Shown here: positions 1-10,487 of the stretch, piece by piece
Position numbering within the stretch: the stretch's first letter is position 1
Layout: every line of letters begins with the position of its first letter
Origin: Hydractinia symbiolongicarpus
Lineage: Eukaryota > Cnidaria > Hydrozoa > Anthoathecata > Hydractiniidae
Assembly (NCBI RefSeq): GCF_029227915.1
Contig: NC_079877.1
Coordinates: forward strand, 21,603,851-21,667,850
Direction of reading: 5' to 3'
Length of the DNA: 64,000 nt
Program-made: the position numbers and the translations under genes
The notes under the pieces: model-generated
The model's database searches: none
Told to the model about the DNA's origin: nothing
The model's input: only the letters and a program-made list of their open reading frames with translations

Positions 1-174
1 TAAAAGTGGGTCGGTCGGAGGACACAACATATTTTTAATGACAGCCTAAGTGTTCCTTCACTCACTCAATCGAGTGGTTGTGAGAAATTGCCGCCAGTGC
101 CAACTCACTCGGTCAAGTTGTTTACCCAATCGGGGTACACTCACCTGATCGGGGGAAAGATCCCGTACTGACAA
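1..174. other. Flanking DNA, no gene seen
   Basis: Unique-looking sequence to the left of the first transposon, with a few short repeats of an ACTCACTC / AATCG(A/G)G type. No open frame of useful length and no recognisable motif. Confidence 0.6.
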
Positions 175-179
175 ACAGC

Positions 180-818
180 CAGTCAGGGATAACCACAAAT
201 TAGGCTATCATGCCAAATTAGATAGTAGCTTAGTTAGGAGATTTTCCATAGACTAGTTAGGAGATCATCTCCTATTTAGGAGATGTGTTTTCTTCTTTTA
301 TGATTATCTCGACAACCACGTCTTGTCGCGCCATCTTTTTTTTGCTGTTTTATTGCTCATTACATCATCTTCATTCGAGCAAAATTTTTTATAGTTTGCT
401 TTACTAGACTAAAATTATACGTCAAAAGTCTTTGGACCGGCTAATTAGACGAGAAATAGTCTATTTAGGCTATGCGCCACCATGTTGAAATTATGCGCGC
501 GGGAAATTTAGTCTTTTTCCAGAACCAACCGTGGTCGTAAAACAAAGAAGCTGTAACACAGAGCTTTTTCTTTAATCAAAACAAACTAAACGCTATATCT
601 TCTGACAGCGCAAATAACAAAGAAAAGTATATTTGGACCATCAAAAGGAGGTTCTATAGAATGTTTTTAGCTAATAAAATCATTGTGACTATGCACCAGA
701 ACAGCGATAGGCAGCAAAAACCATGTTGATAGCCTAATTAAGAGAGATAAATCATCTAAATAAGCTATTGTAAACTAATTAGACTACCATAGCCTAATTT
801 GCGGTTATCCCTGGACTG
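180..818. mobile_element. Non-autonomous DNA transposon (MITE), 639 bp, with 5-bp target duplication
   Basis: The ends form imperfect terminal inverted repeats of about 43 bp. The left end reads CAGTCAGGGATAACCACAAA and the reverse complement of the right end reads CAGTCCAGGGATAACCGCAA, differing by one indel and a few substitutions. The five bases just outside both ends are identical (ACAGC at 175-179 and 819-823), a perfect target-site duplication. The interior is AT-rich with internal repeats of the type TTAGGAGAT and has no coding capacity. The superfamily is not assigned: a 5-bp duplication with a CAGTC terminus does not single out one family. Confidence 0.85.
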
Positions 819-823
819 ACAGC

Positions 824-2040
824 AAAAGTAAAGAGTGATGTATATAGCTAGCTATATGACTATAACAAATTAATAAATATATAAATAAATAAATTTCTGC
901 ATGAATTAAAAAAGTTATGCTGACAAGAAACCCAGAAGTGACTTCCCCCCATTCTTATGTCCCTGTCTTATATAGCTAGCTATCCTACCTTGGGTTTTTA
1001 CGGTAGCCTAATTTGTTGTTTTTACGGTTTATATATCCTTACCATTCTTCGACTTTTCTTTGCCATTAAGCCATATTTTGAGTCTTTTTACGGCTTTATC
1101 TCTTACTTTTTTATCGTTGTTCGCAAGCTTTTTAGCAAAGTATATTTCTGCACTGCCAATTTCAGTTTGTGCACCCGGCGCCATTATGGATATTAATTCC
1201 ACTCACATGTGCAAAACGATGGCGAAAGATGGTTAAGGGCCTGTTTAAATTTCATAAATCTTTTATCGACATGTCTTCATTAAATAAAAAATTCTCCTGT
1301 AGCACAGAGTTTGCTATTGGATGCTTGCTGATCACTATAGTCAAAGAAAACACATGTAAAACAGTTTCCAAATAGTCCAACGCCATATTTTTTTACTGAT
1401 CTGTTTCTACATAGTCTATAGAAGAAAAAATAGAAAAAATAGAAGAATAGACTGGTTTCTATAATGTTGATCATAAATATTATATATCTGTCAAAATGGG
1501 TAAAAAGAATTTATCTTGCTAAACTATTCCTTCAGTTTCAACTTTATCTTAGCACAATTTTTGGCTCAAAATTCATTGCTTAGAAAAAAACATGATATGA
1601 GAATTTTAATGCAAACACCTGGTGGTAACAAAGCGTTTAAAATGTAGTGGTAACTCCCAGTATGTACGGACCATTATAAACGATATTGTCGGTTGCCGTC
1701 ATATTTGCACAGGCTGGGCCGAGTATCCATATTTCTTCTCCGTGAACATAGTTCGTATTGTAAACGTGGCGGAGGTTACCGTCTTTGTATAGTATGAAGG
1801 GACCAACATTTTAGTCCAATAATCGTGTCAATAAGATTATTTGTGCACGAAAGAGAGAAGGTTTTACGTACTAAGGCCTTTGGCCGTCAATATGGTAAGT
1901 TAAATATTTTGTTTCTTTCTTTCTTTCTTTTCTTTTCAATTTATTTAAAGTCGATTATTCACATATTTACAATAGTTTCCAAAAAAAAAGTAATTAAGAA
2001 AACTAATCTAAATCGACTAAATTTTTTTTTATGTTTACAA
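824..2040. other. Intergenic, no supported gene
   Basis: AT-rich DNA with several copies of a short TTTTTACGG motif (about 1000-1100) and homopolymer runs. Several short open frames exist, but none has a recognisable domain or codon pattern. At 1660-1815 the minus strand reads as an open, fairly balanced peptide that may be a remnant of an unidentified mobile gene; it is too short to assign. Confidence 0.5.
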
Positions 2041-2091
2041 TTAAATAAAATCATTTTTTTTATATATATAAACAATAATAACAACAAAGTT

Positions 2092-5000
2092 CTATAAAAG
2101 GACCTTACATTCATCACAGTTACATTTAGATCCGTCCCACATTTTAATCATGCTTTTAAAAACTTTAAGGTTGTCACATCGTTTCAAATGTGATGGTAGG
2201 TTATTCCAAATCTTTGGTCCCAGGGCTGATAAGCTATTAGTTCCAAAAGTCGCGGTCCTTTTCCTTGAGACTACCAAATTATTTGTATTTTGTTCTCTGA
2301 CTGTCCTACCGTTATCATTTAAACAAAATATATCTTTCATAAAAAGAGGGCTGCTGTTATTTATAGTTTTAGAGATTTCTATACACAATGACCGTAAGCG
2401 ATTTACATTCATGTGACTCTTGCTGGAATTTTTAAGTAAATTTTCGTATGTACTTACCGTATCATTATACAGAAATCTTAATGCTCGTTTTTGTATCATT
2501 TCGACTTTAGATAAAGATTTAGAAGAAGAAAAATGCCATATAATGGAACAATAATTGAAATTTGCGTAGATAAAACTTTGAACTAAAATATATTTTGCTT
2601 GAAAGGATAAGAAACTTCTAGATCGAAATAAGGCATTTAGTTGGGCTGATGCTTTGCGACACAAATCACTAACGTGTCTGTCAAAATTTAATTTATTGTC
2701 TATAGTCACACCTAGTAATTTCACGTTATTTTCACTTTCAATAGTTTTATTTCCTATATTAAATTTTAGACCTAAATTATCTGCCTTATTCTTTGTCAGA
2801 ATTATCGAGTGAAACTTTTCAGGGTTTGCAATCATTTTATTCTCTTTTAACCAGGAGAGGGCAGTTTTAGCTTCGTTTTCTAAAGTATTTATCAAATTAG
2901 GAATAGAATTTGAGAAGTTGGATATTGTGTTATCATCAGCGTAATTATGTAGCTTATATTTTTCTATAAAAAGAAACAAATCATTTATAAATATATTGAA
3001 TATGATAGGTCCCAAAATAGAACCTTGTGGTACACCAGATAAGATAATTTGAAATAGACTATAGATCCCATTTATTCGAGTGGCTTGCTCTCTATCAGTA
3101 AGATAAGATAGAATGAATTGAAGAGACTTATTGTCAAATCCATAAGCAGCTAGTTTCGCAATTAGTAAGTCATGTGGTACACAGTCAAAAGCTTTTGAAA
3201 GATCCATCAAGATCGCACCCACCACATAATTCTTATCAAGTTTACTCTTCCATTCCTCTATTAAGCGAATTAGTACTTGTTGGGTACTATAGCATTTCCT
3301 ATAGGCGGAGAGAAAAATCGACAATTTTGATTCCATATAAGCGGTTATTTGTTCTTTCATAACCCTTTCGTAAAATTTAGAAAAAACATTTAAAACACTG
3401 ACAGGCCTGTAGTTTGATATTTTAGTTTTATCTTTTCCTCCCTTATCCAATGGCGTTACAGCAGCTCGCTTAGCTTTGCTTGGAAATTTGTTTGAAACTA
3501 TGCTACTATTTATAGCATCTGTTAGTGGCGTTACTAGGTGCCTTTTTGCTAATTTTACCAGCTTTGATGGTATTGTATCTTCACCTGTTGATACTTTGGT
3601 GTTTAAATCATTAAACAGTTTAGAAATTGTATTTTCATCAACTTCTTGGAATGTGAAGTTCTCATTGTTGTTAGAATCATTGATTTCCTTTATTTTAATG
3701 ATACTTGGATGATTTTCAAAACTATCAACAATTTCTTCAATCATTTTTGACTTATCATTTACATTCTTATATTTTATAGGATTTGGTTTCATGCCACAAG
3801 AATTTTCTAAAATATTGATGTAGTATTCGTTGAAAAGTTTGGTTAACTGTTTTTTATCAGTAACTAAACTTTCATTTTGAACGATCGCTATATCTCCTTT
3901 GCTTATTCCACTTTTATTTGATATCAAGGGTTTAACAGTTTCCCAAAACGTTTTTTTGGAAATAAAACCTGATTCTGTTACCCTTTTGAAATGGTTTTTG
4001 ATAGCCTTTTTGCGTAAATTTACACACTTGTTTCTCTGTTTCTTGTACGTGATTTTGTTTTCAGAAGTAGGATTTTTATTGTATTTATTTTTGAACCTAG
4101 ACCTTGTATATATTGCCTTTTTTAACTCTTTTGTCATAAATGGTGCCTCGTTTCCACGCAGAGTTTTTTGCTTTTGTGGGGCATGCTTTTCTATGATAGA
4201 TGTGAAAACATTGATGAGGTTTTCATAATTCAGTTCAGGATCTTTACTATTACAAATAAAATTTGCGTTCTCAACATCACGTAAAAAATTGGCTTCATTA
4301 AAATTTTTGTAACTTCTGTAAATAATTTTCTTGGATGCTAAGCGTGCTAAATGAGATTTTAAAAATGTTGTTACCATTTGATGATGATCACTTAATCCTG
4401 TTTCACATGTTAGTGTGTGTTGAAAACATCTGGGTCTATTTGTAAGAATGACATCTATAGCTGTTCCGTTAGGACTAGCAAAACAGGTTTTGTTTTTGAC
4501 AAGATTTTCAAGACTAAAAATATCACAGAAATTATTTAAGGTTTCGAAACCAGAATCGTTCGAGTTATGGCAATCGATATTTATATCACCCATAATTATT
4601 ATGTTTTCGACTTTAGATAGAGCTTTATTTAAAGCTATCTCTAATTCCTCAAAAAAGTTGTTTAAGTTTGAATAATGAGGTGGTCTATAAATACTGATAA
4701 CTGTCCATTTTTTATTTCTTATCGTTAATTCTGAGCAAATGATTTCATTATTTGTTATACCCAAATCATTAACATGTCTACAGGCTACTCCTTTCTTAAC
4801 ATATTCAATTAACCCTCCTCCATTTTTGTTCCTATCTTTTCTAGTTCTAATTTCATAGTTATTAATATAGAATTGTTCGTTTGGAAAACTCTCATCTAGT
4901 TTGGTTTCAGCAAATACAAAATAATCAGGTGAAAATTTTGTCAGAATTTCTCTTGCATCAATTATTTTGTTTCTGAGACTATTAATGTTTAAATAGCCTA

Positions 5001-5184
5001 AAAGAGGATTGGAAGGGTACTTAATTCGTAATTTATGTATTTCATCTAAAGAACTTTGGTGAGAATTATGTGTCGGATTTTGATCATTTCTATATTGACT
5101 CCCAACACATTCATCAGGAATATCAGATTTATTATCATCGCAAACTAGTCCAAGCCTATGGAATACCCCTGCTGATCTAAAAAA
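2092..5184 (-). CDS. LINE ORF2: apurinic-type endonuclease + reverse transcriptase
   Basis: The frame is open for about 1030 codons from 5184 to the stop at 2092. The first ATG is only at 4764, inside the endonuclease domain, so the protein is probably not made from that ATG. Upstream of it the frame encodes the endonuclease start (GYLNINSLRNKI, then ETKLDESF with the catalytic Glu), followed by IYRPP, MGDINID and SDHH motifs. The RT carries ISNYRPVS, MDLSKAFDCVPHDLL, GVPQGSILGP and the catalytic YADD box (about 2931-2943). The C-terminus ends in a Cys-rich CNCDEC tail. The frame is -1 relative to ORF1, overlaps it by 40 nt, and opens directly at a T TTT TTA heptamer. Established role of the family: nicks target DNA and copies the element RNA by target-primed reverse transcription. 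Confidence 0.92.
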   Translation of the reverse strand, partial: FFRSAGVFHRLGLVCDDNKSDIPDECVGSQYRNDQNPTHNSHQSSLDEIHKLRIKYPSNPLLGYLNINSLRNKIIDAREILTKFSPDYFVFAETKLDESFPNEQFYINNYEIRTRKDRNKNGGGLIEYVKKGVACRHVNDLGITNNEIICSELTIRNKKWTVISIYRPPHYSNLNNFFEELEIALNKALSKVENIIIMGDINIDCHNSNDSGFETLNNFCDIFSLENLVKNKTCFASPNGTAIDVILTNRPRCFQHTLTCETGLSDHHQMVTTFLKSHLARLASKKIIYRSYKNFNEANFLRDVENANFICNSKDPELNYENLINVFTSIIEKHAPQKQKTLRGNEAPFMTKELKKAIYTRSRFKNKYNKNPTSENKITYKKQRNKCVNLRKKAIKNHFKRVTESGFISKKTFWETVKPLISNKSGISKGDIAIVQNESLVTDKKQLTKLFNEYYINILENSCGMKPNPIKYKNVNDKSKMIEEIVDSFENHPSIIKIKEINDSNNNENFTFQEVDENTISKLFNDLNTKVSTGEDTIPSKLVKLAKRHLVTPLTDAINSSIVSNKFPSKAKRAAVTPLDKGGKDKTKISNYRPVSVLNVFSKFYERVMKEQITAYMESKLSIFLSAYRKCYSTQQVLIRLIEEWKSKLDKNYVVGAILMDLSKAFDCVPHDLLIAKLAAYGFDNKSLQFILSYLTDREQATRINGIYSLFQIILSGVPQGSILGPIIFNIFINDLFLFIEKYKLHNYADDNTISNFSNSIPNLINTLENEAKTALSWLKENKMIANPEKFHSIILTKNKADNLGLKFNIGNKTIESENNVKLLGVTIDNKLNFDRHVSDLCRKASAQLNALFRSRSFLSFQAKYILVQSFIYANFNYCSIIWHFSSSKSLSKVEMIQKRALRFLYNDTVSTYENLLKNSSKSHMNVNRLRSLCIEISKTINNSSPLFMKDIFCLNDNGRTVREQNTNNLVVSRKRTATFGTNSLSALGPKIWNNLPSHLKRCDNLKVFKSMIKMWDGSKCNCDECKVLL

Positions 5185-6113
5185 TTATTTATAAAAGCTA
5201 TAAAATTTCGTGCTAACATTATCTTACCATTCTCTCGTAAATGTATGCCATCTTTCCATAGGTGTTCTTCTCTGATATTGTTGTGTCTGATGTAGCCATA
5301 ACCGTGTAGATCGGATCCTTCTCTTAATAGTTTGTTAATACTGTTTATTCTATCAGAGTCGACACGTCTGCTCGTAACCAAGGCAGAGATAAAAACTTTT
5401 TCTACTCCGTTACGCACACATTTTTTCCCGATGTCCAGGATCTGTTCGGCAATTTTGTTATCTGACGCTGCATTTAGATGACTTGATAAAAGATTGTTGA
5501 TTCCTACATGGATAACGACAATATCAGGTTTTTCTTGTTCCAGTGTTGGTTGTACGTAATAATTTAAGTTTTCGACACTTGCTCCTGGGAATATCTTAAA
5601 TCTCACATTTCCATTTTTTATTTGCTCATTAAATTCTTTCACTCGAATACCTTTTGGTATACTATCGGTCATTATCCGTATCTTCTTAGAATGGTGTACA
5701 TTTTGATGCTCAAGATTCGTAGCTAATTGATCTCTTTCGGGAAACGGATTGATAACAGGGTTGGGTCTTCGTCTGTGTGTTACATTATTTTTAAAGATAT
5801 TTGACGAACGAATATGGTTGTTAACATCTACGTGGTGCGTATTTTGACTCTCCTTCGTAAAATTACAATCTTGATCACCCCAACTTTGTTGATTAGAATC
5901 GTCATTAACTTCAACTCTTAGGTCGTTAAATCTGTTATGATGTAATTCTTCATTTCTATTAACTTTATTTGTAGAAAACCTTGAGGGACCTTTGATTACG
6001 TTGTTCCATTGATTATGCTGTTTAATCGGTTCCACATGTTTACACGTTTCAACTGAATGATCACGTTGATTACTGTTTAAAATTTCGCTAACCAATTTTT
6101 TTTTTATTGTCAA
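5145..6113 (-). CDS. LINE ORF1 with SGNH/GDSL-type hydrolase (esterase) domain
   Basis: A 322-residue protein. Residues 1-140 are polar, Asn/His-rich and probably disordered or RNA-binding. Residues 145-315 form an SGNH hydrolase: the nucleophile is in IMTDS (Ser151), the Gly block is in FPGAS (about 177), HVGINN gives the Asn block (207), and KDGIHL supplies the Asp288/His291 pair. This matches the esterase-type ORF1 known from CR1 and L2 elements, where it is thought to act in RNP assembly or membrane contact; substrate unknown. The final codons AAT TTT TTA contain a slippery heptamer, 40 nt before the ORF1 stop, leading into ORF2. All catalytic residues are intact. Confidence 0.88.
   Translation of the reverse strand: MTIKKKLVSEILNSNQRDHSVETCKHVEPIKQHNQWNNVIKGPSRFSTNKVNRNEELHHNRFNDLRVEVNDDSNQQSWGDQDCNFTKESQNTHHVDVNNHIRSSNIFKNNVTHRRRPNPVINPFPERDQLATNLEHQNVHHSKKIRIMTDSIPKGIRVKEFNEQIKNGNVRFKIFPGASVENLNYYVQPTLEQEKPDIVVIHVGINNLLSSHLNAASDNKIAEQILDIGKKCVRNGVEKVFISALVTSRRVDSDRINSINKLLREGSDLHGYGYIRHNNIREEHLWKDGIHLRENGKIMLARNFIAFINNFLDQQGYSIGLD
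5178..5184 (-). promoter_or_regulatory. Candidate -1 ribosomal frameshift site (T TTT TTA) joining ORF1 to ORF2
   Basis: Read on the minus strand, this is TTTTTTA, phased in ORF1 as T-TTT-TTA, the canonical X-XXY-YYZ layout. The -1 frame has a TAA directly upstream (5187-5185) and then stays open to the end of ORF2. ORF2 has no ATG before the endonuclease core. No clear pseudoknot was identified by eye downstream, although ATCAG/CTGAT pairings are possible. Function is an inference from position and phase. Confidence 0.6.
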
Positions 6114-6130
6114 ATTGTTCGCTTGTTTAA

Positions 6131-7700
6131 AGCTTACCTCCTACTTAAAAAAAAAGTTAAAAGTTTATCTTACTTTGTTTATACTATGTTAAGAGTTTGT
6201 AAGTTATCATGATTAACTGAAATTCGAAATAATAAAGCAAATATAAAGCTCTATTTTCTTGTGTTTACAACATGCTTTCCTGTCGATATTATATAGATAT
6301 TATTTTTTTCAGATTAAGCCTAGTTTAGTGTTATCTCGTATGACAAAAAGGCCCCTTGAACATGCTAAACACATGAAAGGAGAACTAAGGATTGATAATT
6401 CTGAGCTTTGATTCTCCACATATTTAGGGTCAAAGTAGTCCTACAGTTGTTGCCATGACAGGTGTCGCGAATAGGACTTTCTGTTCAGTAAAATAGTAAC
6501 TGGTGTGACAAGTCCGCATGGAATGTAAACAAATGAACTCTGAATGAACGAACGAGACAGCGTTCCAATTAACAGGCCGTGAATCTCAAATCACAAGTAA
6601 TTTATTTTTTCACAGATCAAATTTGCCTGATTAGCAAGAAATTTGCAGATCGAAACTCAATATTTAAAACGTGTGTTGCGCACAAATTTTATTTTCAGTG
6701 TTTCTTTATTGTTGCGAAATATTCAACAGGTGAAAAAAATAATTGTAATTTTTGCGGATCACTTTAAATGTATAATTCGAACACTGCAAGGGATGCTAAC
6801 CTCTGCCTCCTGTGAAGGTGGTGATACACAATTCGATTAATTGAATTCAATTTGTAAAATTAAACAAATTGAATCATGTATCATGTAAAAATCTTATGCT
6901 TCGGTCATGCCAATGTTTAAAAAGTCAGACCTGTATCACTTTTTCGATTATATAAAAGGTTTTTCACCAATCAAAATGTTTAAAATATGTACCTCAAATG
7001 TAGATTTAGAAAATATGAGTTTCTATGAAAAATAAACATTACTAGAGTCATTTAAGAATATGTCTTCAAAAAAGGATAAAAGAGCATTTAACTTCCAACA
7101 TCAGTGAATGGATGTTGGAAGAAGCGCTATGGAGTGTATTAGCAGATATGAAAAAAATTAAAATAATCTTCTTGCTCTAACCAATATTTTTGTGATATGT
7201 GAGAATGTTTAATTCTTAAAAACATATATGTATATAGTGTTTTTCGTTAGTTTTCCTTTAATTGAGTCTTAAAGCAGAAAAAGAAGAGTAAATTATAGAT
7301 GACTTGCCAATGTTTACTAAAGTTAAATGGTTTGTGGTTTTCTTGCAACAACAGACCACAGTAATCGAAGAAATCTATCCATAAAAAGACATTCGCCTAA
7401 GATTAGAGAATTTTCTTTAGAAGAATTAAAAAATATAGGTAAAACTTAATTCGAGTTCCTCTTGGATCTTGTACTACTAAAAAAAGCCTGAACTTTTTTT
7501 AATAGCCATTTTACCCTGTTAGAGTCCTGCCTTTTTACCTACAGGCTGGACAGGATTAAAATCTCTTGCATGCGGTCCATCACACGCTAAAATCTTGTTG
7601 GCGAGTGCAACAGACCGCACGCCATAAAGTAAAGTTAGGCGTGCATTGTACACACCTTAATACTTGGCGTCCATTTATTTTTTTTGTATCATTCAAAAAC
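6131..7700. other. Intergenic, no supported gene
   Basis: AT-rich DNA without a convincing open frame. Short direct motifs such as ATGTTGGAAG (7080-7120) occur. The stretch 7520-7640 is richer in GC and contains the partial inverted pair GCGGTC...GACCGC around 7572-7620, possibly a degraded repeat. Confidence 0.5.
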
Positions 7701-8210
7701 TGTACGGAAGTGAGACCTCAGATTTATTGAATAGTCCTGGTCCTTTTAATCCAGGAGTAAGCCTATTCATAGCCAACCTGACCATCCTAGGTAATTAACT
7801 GACTCCCAACTTTGTTAAAAGAACTACGTAGACATGAATCTCTATTGCATAGCCCCGGAGCATGGATAAAGCAAGTTTGCAAAACTGCACTTACAGGCGG
7901 AACAAACACACATAATAAGCATATTTTTTCCTATTCACTTGTGATAACTTTTCAAATAATAATAATAATAATAATACAAACTTAAAAATTATTTTGTTTT
8001 ATATGTTTCAAGTTTTCTTTAGCAACGGCATTTTTGCAATTTAATTGGCTTATTAAAATGCGCAGCCTTACTTTGTTTTTTAACAGCGCCTGACACATTT
8101 ATTACTTGTGGTAAGTGTTATCAATGATCATGAAACTTCCATGATGGCAGATAAAAGCAAAACAAAATAGATGCTGAACGAAGGTTGATTAAAAGAGACA
8201 GATTATATTT
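7700..8210. repeat. Dispersed repeat family R1, copy 1
   Basis: Sequence from about 7735 (ATAGTCCTGGTCCTTTTAAT...) through 'AGCCAACCTGACCATCCTA' to about 8205 (GATTAAAAGAGA) is matched by 18535-18805. The second copy lacks about 215 bp of the middle (7835-8050 here). No coding capacity; probably a non-autonomous mobile element whose ends are not defined. Confidence 0.7.
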
Positions 8211-8594
8211 GAATTATCTCGTTATTTTGCATGTTTCAATTTTTAATTTTTGAAGTTATAATAGGGGAGATGTAGCTACAGAAACGCGCTTATTTTGTTT
8301 TTATGTTTAAAGGCTTTTGCAGTCTCCAGTGTTTAGGATTCACTGGTTAAATCGCCCCCACCTTTTAAGAACTTGCCAAAATACTTTCTAGGTGTGCGAT
8401 CATACGCACAGCAAAAACAATTGTTGTGTCTAACCCTACAAAAGTGCATGCACACCAATCATTATCGAAATAAAATTAAAACAACTATGTCATCAGGAAA
8501 ATGATCTATTACAACTAAGTTTATTTTGTGTAGTTAATAAAGTTAATAGTTAATATAGTTAATAAATTTCTATACATTTTCGTCATAAAAATAA

Positions 8595-9712
8595 GGGATC
8601 GTCTCAAAATGTTCGTTTGTTTTTTTCGTAAAATTATATGAACGCTACAAAGTACTTCCTTTCATGAAACGAATGTCATACTAAGTGCTTCGTTTAAAAT
8701 AAAAAATGTAAATGAAGTTTATACGAACTTTTTTAATATATGATACGAACTTAAACGAAGTTTTTTTAGCGTACCAAATGAAATGATACAAACTTTGAAC
8801 AAAGTAAATTGCTATACGATCTTGAAACGAACTTTAAAAGTACCGGCGTAATTGTGCATAATGATTTCAATACCAAACTAGAAACAAAAGAAATAAACAA
8901 TTTTTTTTAAAAGACGAAAAAAATGATATGGACTTTAAACGAAAACGGAAATAAAAAAAGTAAAATATACCAGGTTGACTTCTTTGAAAAGACTAGTAAA
9001 ATTGCATATTCATAGGTTCAATCTACACAATCTATGGCGATCTTTTCTCTTTATACGATCCCGTTTTCATGATTTTTAAACGATCTACGATGATCTTTCC
9101 GTTTTCTACGATACTGTTTTCATGATTTTTAAACGATCTACCACGATCTCTTAGCTTTTACGATGACGTTTTCATGATTTTTAAACCATCTACGGCGATC
9201 ATTTCGCTTTCTACGATCTCGTTTTCATGATTTTTAAACAATCTACGGCGATCTTTTTGTTTTCTACAATCCTGTTTTCATGATTTTTAAACGATCTACG
9301 GCGATCCTTTCGCTTTATACGATCTTGTTTTCATGATTTTTAAACAATCTGCGGAGATGTTTTTGCTTTCTACGATGCCGTGGAGACGATCCCTAAAGAC
9401 CTTAGATAATAAATCCAATTAAAATAAACGAAGTTCGTATAACGAAACTAACTTTATAATTGTTGTAAAAATTTCAATATAAAACTATAGATAATAGTCC
9501 AATTATAATAAACGAACCTTGTGTAAGCAAATTTTTCTTTGAACTACATACAAACTTTATTGTAAATGATACGAACTTTATACGAACTTGTAATTTTGAT
9601 GATACGGAAAAGTTCGTATTAAAAATGAAATGATACGAAGGATTTAATAAATCGATACAAAGTTTTTTATACGAATTATACGAACTATGTACGAACATTT
9701 TGAGACGGTCCC
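8595..9712. mobile_element. PIF/Harbinger-like MITE, about 1.1 kb, TAA target duplication
   Basis: The left end reads GGGATCGTCTCAAAATGTTC and the reverse complement of the right end reads GGGACCGTCTCAAAATGTTC. Both outer flanks are TAA (8592-8594 and 9713-9715), the 3-bp TWA-type duplication typical of PIF/Harbinger elements. The interior is filled with ACGAACTTT/AAAGTTCGT motifs in both orientations and a minisatellite at 9020-9380, with no transposase. A second TIR-like end (GAGACGATCCC at 9383-9393), also followed by TAA, lies inside, so the copy may be nested or composite. Confidence 0.82.
9020..9385. repeat. Minisatellite inside MITE, ~48-50 bp unit, about 7 copies
   Basis: The units share the core GTTTTCATGATTTTTAAACG followed by ATCTACGGCGATC and a short variable TTTCGCTTT-type link. 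Copies differ by a few substitutions each, so the array is moderately old. It lies wholly within the Harbinger-like element. Confidence 0.88.
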
Positions 9713-9740
9713 TAATAAAAGTAGCGTTTACTGAATTTCA

Positions 9741-10487
9741 AAAAATTTAGGTGGAGCTTGTGGTCTTTCTTCTTCCTGTCAGTCAGCATACTCTCCAGTT
9801 TCGTAACAGAAATCACAATTTCATTGACAGCTTTTTATAAAATTTGTTGGCGAGCTAGTTTACGTATATTATACGTCTTGTTTTTTTTTATATAAGAAAA
9901 TATTGAGATGCCAGTCTGTGGGTTCCTTCATTTTTACAAGTGCAAGTTTTTCCCCTCAAATCTCAATTTTGTTAATAAAAAAGTTCCTCAAAAATCTATC
10001 TTTTACATCAAAACCTTCTTAAGAAATGTCACTATAATAGAGGCCATTCCTTGAGACGAGTGTGATCGCACGCGCACTCGCCTGCACAAAGATTTACGAG
10101 TGGAATTTTTTCTTTTTCTAAGATATTCTAGAGTGATGAAAAAAGCTATTACGCTGATTACATAACATTCATTTCTTCGTGATTGATTTGTTTAAAAAGT
10201 ATAGAGAACATTAAAGTCGGCCCCTTTCCTTCATGCTGACACTCTTATGCTCGGCTGGTGCATTACACTGAGACTCGAACGAAAGACGGAAGACCATTTG
10301 AAAGCCACAAGTCACTCCAACCTTCATCGTCACAGAGAATACTTCGAGAAGAGTACGCACCCATGCAAGTTAAATATAACCAGAACATTGTAGAGGTTAG
10401 GTGTCCTGTACTTTAATACAGCTTTCAGACGAATGTTTTCGTGATGTAATACCAAAGAAAAAACATATTGAATAAAGTTTAAAAAAT
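9741..10487. repeat. 747-bp tandem duplication, copy 1
   Basis: This block begins with AAAAATTTAGGTGGAGC and is repeated directly and almost perfectly at 10488-11234. The one difference noticed is A/G in TCACTCC(A/G)ACC near 10316 and 11063. It contains no convincing gene. Its second part, from AGGCCATTCCTTGAGACGAG onward, also exists as an older copy at 11318-11645. Confidence 0.93.

Larger units (their letters stand above)
2040..6130 (-). mobile_element. CR1/L2-like non-LTR retrotransposon (LINE), nearly complete
   Basis: Two long minus-strand ORFs in the order SGNH-hydrolase ORF1, then endonuclease-reverse transcriptase ORF2, are the architecture of CR1/L2-type LINEs. Both frames are intact and the catalytic motifs are present, so this copy is young or recently active. 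The 3' end on the minus strand finishes in an AT-rich TTATTATTGTTTATATATATA tract near 2045-2085, resembling the microsatellite-like tails of L2 elements. The 5' boundary is uncertain (a little beyond 6113), and no target duplication was identified. The clade is inferred from domain order; RT phylogeny was not possible. Confidence 0.85.

Noticed and set aside
957-1375. Two overlapping plus-strand frames with hydrophobic residues
   Set aside because: Low-complexity Phe/Tyr/Leu composition from T-rich DNA and TTTTTACGG repeats; no domain.
1660-1825. Minus-strand open stretch with balanced composition
   Set aside because: No more than about 55 codons, no start or family match that I recognise; could be a transposon remnant but cannot be supported.
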